NCBI GenBank assembly: GCA_023392615.1
Contig: JAEVYT010000036.1
Span: 288,413-352,412, forward strand
Source: Bacillota bacterium
GTDB lineage: Bacteria; Bacillota; Clostridia; Lachnospirales; Lachnospiraceae
Length of the DNA stretch: 64,000 nucleotides
Direction of reading: 5' to 3'
Shown: positions 17,273 through 25,304 of the stretch, one piece after another
Layout of the letters: each line of letters begins with the position of its first letter
Position numbering within the stretch: the first letter of the stretch is position 1
Notes under the pieces: model-generated
Database searches by the model: none
The model's input: the letters and a program-made list of their open reading frames with translations, nothing else
Told to the model about the DNA's origin: nothing
Program-made: the position numbers and the translations under genes

Positions 17273-18400
17273 CTAGTTAGTGGTAAATACTGATATATTA
17301 CCACTTGAGGTCTGCGTTTTGATCTGTAGATTTGGATTCTCTCCAACCATTCCGTTTGCATGTTTTTTATGCTCATCCATAGTCAATACCTCATCAAAGT
17401 CAGTTTTAATACGTCCACTACTCGTATCCGCGCTAAATTCAAAGATAGAATCCGTAGGAATTGTAAGCTTAATATCTCCACTACTTGCACTCATTGAAAT
17501 TGAGCTTGTGAGCTTTTTCACATCAATCGATATTGCACCCGATGAGGTTTCAAAATCGCCTCCTCCTTCTGAAGCAGATATCTTTAACGCTCCACTGGTT
17601 GAGAATGCACTAATCTCTCCGATTGTATCCTCAACATGTATCGTCCCTGAAGATGTGTTCAACTCCTTCTTACCGTTCGAACCATCAATCCTTATATCTC
17701 CACTTGAGCTTTGAACTTGTAGCCTTCCAATTGATTTCTCAATATAAATTGATCCTGACGCTGTTGATATATCACTATCTCCTGAACCACCAAATATCTT
17801 TATGGTTCCACTGGCGGAGGATATGCTTCGATTCCCCTCTGCTTTTTGTATATTAATATCTCCACTGGAAGTACTGACGTCTATATCTGACGCTTTTAAT
17901 TTATTAAATCGAATACTACCACTTGCACTGGACGCACTAAAATCTTTTAATTGTAATGCTAATTCCGATTTAATCGTACCACTTGAAGTAGTCACAGTTA
18001 AACTACTCGAATATGTTGACGGAAGATAAATTTCTACTTTTCCCTTCCGATTTCTATTAATGAAGAAATTCATAATCGGTTTTTTAGCACGGACGAATAT
18101 TCGGTTGTCTTGTGAAGTCACCGTAATCAACTCGTCCTTATCCGGTGTAAATGCTTTATATTCTTTGATTATAAGTTCATTCGAATCACTCGGTAGGAAT
18201 TCAACCTCATCCGTATAAACTCTGATATTTAGATCATCGGTGTTCTGCATCAATACTTTCTGTGTATTGATCAACTTCAAATTATTAACCAAATCATGAT
18301 TAACTACTGTCCCTCGATTTATTATACAAATCATAAATACTACTAACATAACCGCTATTAGGACAAATGCTCCCACTATGGCTACGACTACCTTTTTCAT
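17273..18400 (-). CDS. DUF4097-family beta-repeat membrane-anchored protein
   Basis: This 375-residue protein has an N-terminal membrane segment (about 4-27) and then a long array of short beta units carrying T/S-S-S-G-x-I/L signatures (TSSGTIKS, SASGSIRF, TSSGDINI, SSSGDIRI and so on), the pattern of DUF4097, which should fold as a right-handed beta helix outside the membrane. Its biochemical role is not established. Its ATG overlaps the stop of the upstream HAAS-type gene (ATGA), and that gene follows a PadR regulator. This three-gene layout is common in Firmicutes and suggests response to envelope stress or a membrane-active compound. I see no catalytic motif. Confidence 0.8.
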   Translation of the reverse strand: MKKVVVAIVGAFVLIAVMLVVFMICIINRGTVVNHDLVNNLKLINTQKVLMQNTDDLNIRVYTDEVEFLPSDSNELIIKEYKAFTPDKDELITVTSQDNRIFVRAKKPIMNFFINRNRKGKVEIYLPSTYSSSLTVTTSSGTIKSELALQLKDFSASSASGSIRFNKLKASDIDVSTSSGDINIQKAEGNRSISSASGTIKIFGGSGDSDISTASGSIYIEKSIGRLQVQSSSGDIRIDGSNGKKELNTSSGTIHVEDTIGEISAFSTSGALKISASEGGGDFETSSGAISIDVKKLTSSISMSASSGDIKLTIPTDSIFEFSADTSSGRIKTDFDEVLTMDEHKKHANGMVGENPNLQIKTQTSSGNISVFTTN

Positions 18401-19098
18401 TCCTTACTCCCCTTTAATTGAAATAATAACAATATAACAAATTGTATACAGATTGCTACTAAAAATAAAATCCAAGTGATATACCATTTCATTGTTAAAA
18501 AGCTTACTACAAAGTAAATCATTAAAATCAGGCTCCATAATATCAGTGAAACTGATATTTTAATAGATTTTGTTTTCGTATTCTTCACTTTCCATTCTTT
18601 AAATTCCTCCACCAATGTATCATCTCTTCTCACATATTTTGGATACAAGCTATACATATATACAAGCATGCAGGTAGGTATAATATCAATAAGAAGCATA
18701 ATGATCAATCCAAACCAAAGATAATCAAACTGATTTGCACCCCAGTACCAACTAGATTGATAGGTATTCATCATTCCGAAAAACAGAAATACAATAGCAC
18801 TGAAGATATATATTCCAATTGCTACAGTCTTATAAATTGCAACCTTTTTTGCTTTCTCAAAGCTCATAAACTTGTCTTCACTTTCTTCTTCCTCTAGTCC
18901 CTTGAACAATTCTGCTACATTACCAATTGATATAATAACATTCTTTGTTGCATCTTCCGGTGAGATTCCGTCTCTTATTAGGTCTTGATATCTGTCCTCT
19001 GCATTGGATAATAACTCTTCCTTTAATTCCAATGCCTTACGGGTCTTGGGTGCCTTTTCGAAAAGCCCGTTTAGTTGATTCCTTAGTTTCTCATTCAT
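18397..19098 (-). CDS. HAAS/DUF1700-type membrane protein
   Basis: The product is about 233 residues. The N-terminal 80 residues form the helical HAAS (permease-prefix) domain (NEKLRNQLNGLF..., ...ELKEELLSNAEDRYQDLI), followed by four hydrophobic segments. The HAAS domain is thought to interact with PadR-type regulators encoded beside it. The start at 19098 was chosen because AAGGAAGGG lies 8 nt upstream and family members begin with the same MNEKL-like sequence. An ATG at 19164 overlapping the PadR stop (ATGA) would add 22 atypical residues and cannot be excluded. The gene overlaps the downstream DUF4097 gene by 4 nt. Confidence 0.75.
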   Translation of the reverse strand: MNEKLRNQLNGLFEKAPKTRKALELKEELLSNAEDRYQDLIRDGISPEDATKNVIISIGNVAELFKGLEEEESEDKFMSFEKAKKVAIYKTVAIGIYIFSAIVFLFFGMMNTYQSSWYWGANQFDYLWFGLIIMLLIDIIPTCMLVYMYSLYPKYVRRDDTLVEEFKEWKVKNTKTKSIKISVSLILWSLILMIYFVVSFLTMKWYITWILFLVAICIQFVILLLFQLKGSKE

Positions 19099-19160
19099 AG
19101 AGATATCCCTTCCTTTCATCAAAGCATGCATACGAACGCATGTGAAATATTTAATTTTAC

Positions 19161-19484
19161 TCATTTTAATAGTTTATCGATTATTGCCTTTGCACTTTCC
19201 CAATCCTTCTTATACTCCAGATATGCTTCTTTACCCTTATTTGTAATAGCGTAATAACGGCGTCTCGCACCTACGTCCTCATTTCCCCAATATGAAATTA
19301 TAAGGCTTGCTTGCTCCAATCTACGAAATGCCGAATACAAGGTTGCTTCTTTTAGTTCATAGAGATTATCTGTTTTCTCCATAATTTCTTTATTAATCTG
19401 ATAACCGTAACTATCCTTCTCATATAAATGCGCTAAGATAATTGGTTCCGTATGGCCTCTAATGACATCTGACGTAATTGACAT
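19161..19484 (-). CDS. PadR-family transcriptional regulator (short)
   Basis: This 107-residue single-domain PadR protein contains the winged helix from about residue 10 (GHTEPIILAHLYEKDSYGYQINKEI) through LYSAFRRLEQASLI and the wing ARRRYYAITNKGKEAY. It is the first gene of the operon with the HAAS-type and DUF4097 genes. AGGAGG lies upstream of the ATG. The promoter in front contains an ATATACCT/AGGTATAT palindrome, close to known PadR operators of the TATACC-N-GGTATA type, so it very probably represses its own operon until an inducer is sensed. Confidence 0.9.
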   Translation of the reverse strand: MSITSDVIRGHTEPIILAHLYEKDSYGYQINKEIMEKTDNLYELKEATLYSAFRRLEQASLIISYWGNEDVGARRRYYAITNKGKEAYLEYKKDWESAKAIIDKLLK

Positions 19485-19509
19485 GGTAATTCCTCCTATC
19501 TATAGCACC

Positions 19510-19545
19510 ATTATATTCCAATATACCTCGCCTGTCAAGGTATAT
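19510..19545 (-). promoter_or_regulatory. Consensus promoter with PadR operator
   Basis: On the minus strand TTGACA (19533-19538) is followed by a 17-nt spacer and TATAAT (19510-19515), a perfect sigma-A promoter. The dyad ATATACCT (19521-19528) and AGGTATAT (19538-19545) with a 9-nt centre covers the -35 box and most of the spacer. A perfect core promoter under a dyad argues for strong repression. Confidence 0.8.
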
Positions 19546-19703
19546 ATTTTAGTAATGTATATGTTTTCACGAAGTAACTGCAAACAGATATCTAAATACT
19601 GCGTGAAACATTACACTTAATCTTTTTACTTCCTCTATTATTCTTTATATATCTCTCATAAAGAAACGAATGTACTCCGTTGCTAATCTTCGCTTCACAA
19701 GAC

Positions 19704-19735
19704 AAAAGGATTGGGTTTCAAATCCCAATCCTTTT
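19704..19735 (-). terminator. Terminator of the LysM-GH18 gene
   Basis: AAAAGGATTGGG (19704-19715) pairs perfectly with CCCAATCCTTTT (19724-19735). On the minus strand the stem ends in a T-run and lies 42 nt past the stop at 19777. Confidence 0.85.
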
Positions 19736-19776
19736 GATTCCTTGCTTTATACCATTTACTAATTACATATTAATAT

Positions 19777-21066
19777 TTATTTCAATTTGATAACATCAAA
19801 GTTTGCATTTATAACAGTCCATACCGGAGGATAATACAGCATAATATTCCAAACTCCTTTTCCATGAAGCTGAAAATTTTTTATTAATTCGCACACAGCC
19901 AAAATGCTTCGAGCATCAATAAACCATATAATATGCTGGTAAGTCTTTTCAAAGCTTTGTTGAATATAGTTTATATACGGAGTTAATGAGTCATTATCAA
20001 ATTGTATCTCAGCAGATTCTTCCTGCGCCAACCCTAATACGGAGTATACAGAAAGTGAAGAAGCGCTAGACTTTTCTGGGATATATGGGAGCCTCCAATC
20101 ATATCCGATAATTGGAACCCCAACAACAACTTCATCAGGCGGTACCGCGGAGACCACATAATCCAATAAGGCTTTCATATAATTAATATTTGCCACAGGA
20201 GCAGGTGGCCCAAAGTTAGATCCCCATTTAAATTCGATAAATATAATTTCATCCGTATATTTACTCATAGTTTCATAGTCAATTTTATCAAATGAAAACA
20301 CTTTATCAATTATTTTTTCATTATAATTAATCGTTACAAAGAAAAGATACCCTTCTTGATGTAGGCGCTTAGATATCTTTTGTACAAATGATTGATAATA
20401 AGCTTCGTTTTCTATATTTAGATAATTAAATACAATATTAATTCCTTCATAGCCTTTATCCTTCATAATATCTACAAATACATTAATATTTCTCTCTTGT
20501 GTATCGTCATTTCTCAGCACTTCATTTGCAACATCTAAATTTGGTGTCCCTTGTGGAGTAAGTGTTGTTAGTAACATCAGTGGAACTGTGCCATATCGTT
20601 TTGCCGATAATATTATTTCCCTATCATTCTGATATTCAATAACATCTCCTTTTTCTATCGTTGTATAGTTTATAATCGATAAATATGTTAGTTCCGGCAA
20701 GGTTCTATGTAGACTTTTACGATCAATAAACGGATATGCAAATCCCATAGTGTTAATTTTTCTCGACGTATTATAGCTGATAACTAACGTCTCTCCAGGA
20801 AATATATATTCTCTTTCTGTTAGAAATGGATTATTTCTTAAAAGTTGCATAATTGAAACATCAAATGCGATCGCTATACTCTCCAGAGAGTCGCCATTTT
20901 GAACAACATAGGTTTGTTTTGGATATGCAATTACTAAAGCCTGGCCAATCAGAAGCTGGTAGGGATATAGCAGTCCATTATTTTCAATTAACCTATCCAG
21001 ATCAACTCCGAATTTTTCGGCAATGGAATTTACGGTATCCCCTTTTTGAACAATATAAATATCCAT
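19777..21066 (-). CDS. LysM-GH18 spore/cell-wall protein lacking the catalytic residues
   Basis: This 429-residue protein carries two LysM peptidoglycan-binding repeats (about 2-46 and 52-96) and a glycoside hydrolase family 18 domain similar to spore-cortex proteins of the YaaH/SleL group. The GH18 motif normally reads DGxxxDxE; here it is YEGINIVFNY (about 206-215), so the paired Asp is Val212 and the catalytic Glu is Asn214. The surrounding fold is intact (FIEFKWGSNFGPPAP, PIIGYDWRLPY), so this looks like a binding protein derived from a glucosaminidase. No signal peptide, as in many spore-coat LysM proteins. Start at 21066 (ATG, GAGG 7 nt upstream); a TTG 6 nt earlier is less likely. Confidence 0.8.
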   Translation of the reverse strand: MDIYIVQKGDTVNSIAEKFGVDLDRLIENNGLLYPYQLLIGQALVIAYPKQTYVVQNGDSLESIAIAFDVSIMQLLRNNPFLTEREYIFPGETLVISYNTSRKINTMGFAYPFIDRKSLHRTLPELTYLSIINYTTIEKGDVIEYQNDREIILSAKRYGTVPLMLLTTLTPQGTPNLDVANEVLRNDDTQERNINVFVDIMKDKGYEGINIVFNYLNIENEAYYQSFVQKISKRLHQEGYLFFVTINYNEKIIDKVFSFDKIDYETMSKYTDEIIFIEFKWGSNFGPPAPVANINYMKALLDYVVSAVPPDEVVVGVPIIGYDWRLPYIPEKSSASSLSVYSVLGLAQEESAEIQFDNDSLTPYINYIQQSFEKTYQHIIWFIDARSILAVCELIKNFQLHGKGVWNIMLYYPPVWTVINANFDVIKLK

Positions 21067-21185
21067 AAACAAACCTCATCAATCACACTTATTACTAGTA
21101 TATGAGCATCACTCTTAAAATATATTGGAACTATATAACTTAATAAAAAATATGATGAATCAATATTAATATTATTTTACTCTAT

Positions 21186-21953
21186 TTATATATTCTCCAT
21201 CAGTTCATTGTCTTCTGGTACAAAAAAGCTCTTCACTCCCATTTCATGTAATCTCTCTTCTGAAAAATACTCTCTTATATCTTCTCTTGTCTCTATACAA
21301 TGATTGAACGCATCCAAGTGTACAACGATAAATACAAGATCAGGATTTACAAGAACCGCTTTTTCCAAGTCCATAATATTCATAACAATCTGATTACTAT
21401 TTAAAAATTTGGGAGAGCCCGCATTGATTAATAATATCTGCGGATTATAATCCCCAATATTGCTTTTTATTGTGTCATTATAAATCGTATCGCCAGTAAT
21501 ATAGAGCGTTGGTTCCCCCTCTGATTGCAATATATATCCACTCGCGATGCCCATTCTCTTCCCTATCTCTCCACAACCATGCTGTGCTGCCACACGAGTT
21601 ATCGTTATTGTTCCATAGCAAATATGTTTCTGTATGGGAAATACATTAACAAATCCTTTCTCTCTAATTGATATCTCATCTTCTTCCTGACAAAGTACCG
21701 GCAACTCCTTATTCAGAACATCATAAGCCACCATATCAAAATGATCATTATGAATATGGGTATTGAGAATGAAATCTACATCCAGAATTATATCCATCGA
21801 GGTGCTCAGGTCTACAAGTGGATTTTGCCTTCTGTTTGGAGTTAGTGGTATCGCATTATACGTCTCTTTTGGTGCGAATACAGGATCCACCAATATTTTT
21901 ACTCCAGCATAAGTTATGATTGAGGTTGCATGTCTAACGTGTAATAAATTCAT
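21186..21953 (-). CDS. MBL-fold metallohydrolase, UlaG-like
   Basis: This 255-residue protein has the metallo-beta-lactamase fold: an early LLHVRHATSIITYAGVKILVDP (residues 3-24, as in UlaG-type lactonases), the metal motif T-H66-I-H68-N-D70-H71, and a later ITGDT near 152-156 with Asp as bridging ligand. A VHLDAFNH motif near 212-219 supplies the last His. Such proteins hydrolyse lactones, phosphodiesters or acyl bonds; the substrate is not predictable here. It is transcribed away from the Lrp regulator across a 238-bp gap and may be its target. AAAGGCGG precedes the ATG. Confidence 0.75.
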   Translation of the reverse strand: MNLLHVRHATSIITYAGVKILVDPVFAPKETYNAIPLTPNRRQNPLVDLSTSMDIILDVDFILNTHIHNDHFDMVAYDVLNKELPVLCQEEDEISIREKGFVNVFPIQKHICYGTITITRVAAQHGCGEIGKRMGIASGYILQSEGEPTLYITGDTIYNDTIKSNIGDYNPQILLINAGSPKFLNSNQIVMNIMDLEKAVLVNPDLVFIVVHLDAFNHCIETREDIREYFSEERLHEMGVKSFFVPEDNELMENI

Positions 21954-22191
21954 ATCATCGCCGCCTTTTCTACTAATTATTTGTTCATCTTCCTTGAAAG
22001 GAATTTGACATCCTAGTTAAAATTATAATAGAATAACGGTATGGAAACAATTTTCCAATCAACGTAAATAGCAAGATTTACTTTCATAATGAAAATAATT
22101 CTTACTCGATTCTTACGATGTTTATTGGGGATGAAATGTGTAGAATGAATTGTTATCAAAATAATTTTATAAAAAGAAAGGGAATTGTTCT

Positions 22192-22608
22192 ATGTATATT
22201 GATTCGGTGGATTTTCAAATAATAAGCTTACTAAAGGAAAATTCAAGACTAACTTATAAGGAAATTGGTGATAAAATTCACCTAACCGGTCAAGCGGTGG
22301 GTGCGAGAATCACTAAGCTAGTTGAGGAAGGTTATATTGAGAAATTTACAATAGCATTGAATAATGAAAAGCTGGGTGTTTCCCTAACCGCCTTTATAAA
22401 AATATATATGAAAACTCTGGATCATAATAAAATGAAACGCTTAATCAAGAATACGGAGAGCATTACGCAGGCTTATCGGATTAGCGGCGATTGTTGTTAC
22501 CTAATCAAGGTTGAAACTTCAACAAATGAAATTCTCAATAATATCCTCGATGAAATCAATGAATTCGCTACGTACCAGCTCTCCTTATCCATTAGTAAGC
22601 TTAAATAG
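22192..22608 (+). CDS. Lrp/AsnC-family transcriptional regulator
   Basis: This 138-residue protein has an N-terminal helix-turn-helix (DSVDFQIISLLKENSRLTYKEIGDKI...GQAVGARITKLVEEGYI) and a C-terminal RAM/ACT-like domain (LTAFIKIYM... QAYRISGDCCYLIKVE), the two-part structure of Lrp/AsnC regulators, which respond to amino acids. It is divergent from the UlaG-like gene and ends one base before the convergent CobW-like gene. AAAGAAAGGGA is upstream of the ATG. A second Lrp/AsnC protein is encoded at 60595-61047; the two are not close copies. Confidence 0.9.
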   Translation: MYIDSVDFQIISLLKENSRLTYKEIGDKIHLTGQAVGARITKLVEEGYIEKFTIALNNEKLGVSLTAFIKIYMKTLDHNKMKRLIKNTESITQAYRISGDCCYLIKVETSTNEILNNILDEINEFATYQLSLSISKLK

Positions 22609-22609
22609 T

Positions 22610-23737
22610 TTAGGAATAACGGTAGGTGGGTTTTGGATAAGGTGGTGTAAAGCACTCAATCACCTTATTCTCCTGTGAACCATGGAAATCCACCAACACT
22701 TCATCTAGTGAAGTATTCACTATCTCCTGTAATTTCTCAGAAGAAATACTAACTCTCATATTGATTATTAGTCTGCCACTATCAATTTGAGTCTTCAATT
22801 TATAATCCATAATATTATCCCTGTATATACTCAGACAACTTAACTTACATATTGAAACACTGGTCTCCATGTAAATCTTCATATGTGCTATCTCGCAGGA
22901 CTCTGCTTTTAAGCTTTTCTTTATCTTATCTGCTACACTACTCACGAAAAAGTTCCCTGATATTCTTTTCTGCATCGTTACACTGGTACTAAGACTTAGC
23001 CATCCAAGCTGAGCCTCCGCCCTTGCATATACATCGTAATTTAAATCCAGGCTATTTCTTGCATAAATCTTACTATTTAAACTGAGACGTTCACATTCAC
23101 TCAACCATATATCTATACCAGAACTTCTTCGTGAACTAATATAAAGAACTTGTTTGCTCGTATATTTAATTCGAAAAAAGCTTTCTATTCTTTGAATATC
23201 AGATTTTCCAAGCATATCCGACCGATTTATTACTATGATATCTGCTTCTTCCATTTGCTTTAACATTAGGTACTCAGTTTCTTTAGGGAGATACCGGTCT
23301 ATGGAGATTACTTCATTCATTAAACGGATTGGATCTACAATGACTGATAATGGCATCAGCTTGCAATATCCGATTTTTCCATATCGGATTGGCTTCATCA
23401 TAGTTGCAACCAGATCAACACAACTTCCATCCGGCTCCACCAATATATAATCATATATCCCTTTTTTGCTTAGCTCTAAGATTCTTTCACTGAAAAGACT
23501 AAAATCAGATCCGAGCAACCCACCTGCTACTGTTACGATATCATACCCTTGATACTTTATATACTCCGTATCCACAATACTGGTACTGTATCCATTTGTA
23601 ATTATTGCTACTCTTTTCCCTTGTTCTACATAATACTTAGCAGCAGATATAATAGCAGTTGTCTTACCCGCACCTAGAAAACCACCCACTATCATAATAT
23701 TTGTTCTCTTCAACCCAGCCACATCCCTTTCTATCAC
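22610..23737 (-). CDS. CobW/G3E-family P-loop GTPase lacking the Cys metal motif
   Basis: This 375-residue protein has a Walker A GGFLGAGKTT (18-27), a switch region EPDGSCVDL (101-109) and an NRSD guanine-specificity motif (171-174), as in G3E GTPases related to CobW, HypB and UreG. Members that traffic zinc or cobalt carry a GGCxCC motif after the first strand pair; here the site reads AGGLLGSD (71-78) without Cys. The C-terminus (PPYPKPTYR) resembles CobW-like proteins found beside corrinoid methyltransferases in Clostridia, but no such gene is in view. A GTG at 23737 is the longest start; a GTG at 23722 or a TTG at 23713 would still keep the P-loop. Confidence 0.7.
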   Translation of the reverse strand: MIERDVAGLKRTNIMIVGGFLGAGKTTAIISAAKYYVEQGKRVAIITNGYSTSIVDTEYIKYQGYDIVTVAGGLLGSDFSLFSERILELSKKGIYDYILVEPDGSCVDLVATMMKPIRYGKIGYCKLMPLSVIVDPIRLMNEVISIDRYLPKETEYLMLKQMEEADIIVINRSDMLGKSDIQRIESFFRIKYTSKQVLYISSRRSSGIDIWLSECERLSLNSKIYARNSLDLNYDVYARAEAQLGWLSLSTSVTMQKRISGNFFVSSVADKIKKSLKAESCEIAHMKIYMETSVSICKLSCLSIYRDNIMDYKLKTQIDSGRLIINMRVSISSEKLQEIVNTSLDEVLVDFHGSQENKVIECFTPPYPKPTYRYS

Positions 23738-23872
23738 TTCTTTAAATCATTACATCAGAATTTGCAAACCACTCGTCATATCATCATATGATTTCATTCT
23801 ATGTTTGGGTAGTTGGGCTTCGTTATATTTACTCCGTTCCTCCGTTATAATTACTATTTTTTAACATTATTA

Positions 23873-23922
23873 TTGACAAACAATAATTAATCTTCTATAA
23901 TTATTGTAAAACAATAATTATG
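23873..23922 (+). promoter_or_regulatory. Consensus promoter with three ACAATAAT elements
   Basis: TTGACA (23873-23878), a 17-nt spacer and TATAAT (23896-23901) form a perfect sigma-A promoter. ACAATAATT occurs at 23880-23888, inverted at 23899-23907 and again direct at 23911-23919. The last two make the 8-3-8 palindrome ATTATTGT-AAA-ACAATAAT across the likely start site. The binding protein is unknown; the YozG-like regulator two genes downstream is a candidate. Confidence 0.75.
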
Positions 23923-23933
23923 AGGGGTGTTTT

Positions 23934-24950
23934 ATGAACAAAATAAAACTAGGTTTACTGATAGAAGGAGTACTATCTATCATTCTTGCATTCACCTTAT
24001 ATTTTCTTGGTGAGGTAAAAGAATCTTTGTATCTATTATCATTACCGTTCATACTATTAGGAGCTTGGCTTCACGACTTATCATTAATGTCACTCCTCGG
24101 TAATGCATTTGCGATTGTTATCTATGTTCTGATTTGCGTTATTCCTATATTATTTTTCCTTTTCAAAATCAAGAAAAGTTCAATGCAAAAATCAGATTCT
24201 ATCCTTTTTGTTATCAGCCTATATTTATTTTTTATGCTCTATCAATTTATTAACCCAGCATTAATGATGAAACATATTCCCGATTATGTAGAAGGAATGG
24301 ACTTTTTACCCATCGTAAAATTAGCATATGCGTCTATCTTTTATTTGCTATGTTTCAGTTATTTTGTCTTCCATATGCTTGAAAGCCTTCATTATGGGAA
24401 AGTAAAAAACAGAAAAGTATTTTTATGTAATGAATTGCAGAAGCTTTTAGTCATTTCAGCCGCACTTTATATCTTTCTGGTTGGTTACTTTTGCACATTT
24501 GAAATGTTTAAAGAGTTTCATACTTTTCAGGCGCAGTCCTCTCAAAATCAAGATTTATTTCCACCAATGTTTCATTATAATGCAATACTTGATAATAGTT
24601 TTATCCTACTTACCTATTTGCTTAATGTAATCCCAATATTCTTCTCCATTGCTATTTTAATTGGTGGTGTACATTTACTAAAATCTATGATCGATCATCA
24701 CTTACAGAATGGTGAGATAGCTGCCGCAATCCACCTTGGTAGAATAAGTAAAATAACAGTAATCATAACCGTGATATGTAATCTGATGTCAAACATTTTA
24801 CAATTTATTTTTTCAAACCAACTTAGTAATACAAAGTATTCCTTACAAATATCCTTTACTCCTTTGATTATCGCATTCGCAGCCTATATTCTGGCCGGAT
24901 ATTTCAAAGAAAACAAAGCCCTATATGATGAAAACAATATGATTATCTAG
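23934..24950 (+). CDS. Polytopic membrane protein, DUF2975-like
   Basis: This 338-residue protein is strongly hydrophobic with about eight predicted membrane segments and no enzymatic motif. The C-terminal third (TVICNLMSNILQFIF...IAFAAYILAGYFKENKALYDENNMII) resembles DUF2975 proteins, which typically sit next to a small YozG-type HTH protein, exactly as found here. It is about twice the size of typical DUF2975 members, so it may be a fusion or a duplicated form. GAGGGG precedes the ATG. It is the first gene of a module with the HTH and a lipoprotein, under the consensus promoter at 23873. Function unknown. Confidence 0.6.
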   Translation: MNKIKLGLLIEGVLSIILAFTLYFLGEVKESLYLLSLPFILLGAWLHDLSLMSLLGNAFAIVIYVLICVIPILFFLFKIKKSSMQKSDSILFVISLYLFFMLYQFINPALMMKHIPDYVEGMDFLPIVKLAYASIFYLLCFSYFVFHMLESLHYGKVKNRKVFLCNELQKLLVISAALYIFLVGYFCTFEMFKEFHTFQAQSSQNQDLFPPMFHYNAILDNSFILLTYLLNVIPIFFSIAILIGGVHLLKSMIDHHLQNGEIAAAIHLGRISKITVIITVICNLMSNILQFIFSNQLSNTKYSLQISFTPLIIAFAAYILAGYFKENKALYDENNMII

Positions 24951-24981
24951 TGATGAATTATGAAATAGAGATTGGAGGTTA

Positions 24982-25035
24982 GTGTGAAAAATCATAGATT
25001 TTTCACACGCAACTTTGTGCCGGCGGCCCAAAGTT
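24982..25035. repeat. Two adjacent intergenic hairpins
   Basis: GTGTGAAAAATC (24982-24993) pairs perfectly with GATTTTTCACAC (24997-25008) around a 3-nt loop. Directly after, GCAACTTTG (25009) pairs with CAAAGTTTGC (to about 25037) around a GC-rich loop containing GCCGGCGGCC. No T-run follows, so this is not a simple terminator. GC content is well above the surroundings. Confidence 0.6.
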
Positions 25036-25067
25036 TGCAGGCTATGTAGAAAGGCATGGTTATTATT

Positions 25068-25304
25068 ATGGCGATACAAATACATCTGGACGAAAAACTT
25101 CGAGAACGACATATGACTTCAAAAGAATTATGCAAATTAGTTAATATAACTGAGGCGAATCTCTCCGTATTAAGGAGCGGTAAAGCAAAGGGTGTACGCT
25201 TTCAGACCCTGAATAAAATATGTCACTACCTACAGTGTGATGTGGGTGAGATACTTACTTGTGATGGTAATTTAGAGGAAGAAGAGGAGAATGAAGATGA
25301 ATAA
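25068..25304 (+). CDS. YozG-like XRE-family small HTH regulator
   Basis: The product is about 78 residues: MAIQIHLDEKL, then a Cro/CI-type helix-turn-helix (MTSKELCKLVNITEANLSVLRSGK) and a CQ-type tail (YLQCDVGEIL), closely matching the YozG group that partners DUF2975 proteins. The start at 25068 was preferred because family members begin MAI/MPI followed by a short strand. An in-frame ATG at 25056 would add four residues but has its AAAGG only 1 nt away; neither site has ideal spacing. The tail is very acidic (EEEEENEDE). The lipoprotein gene begins inside its 3' end, so the two are coupled. Confidence 0.85.
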   Translation: MAIQIHLDEKLRERHMTSKELCKLVNITEANLSVLRSGKAKGVRFQTLNKICHYLQCDVGEILTCDGNLEEEEENEDE

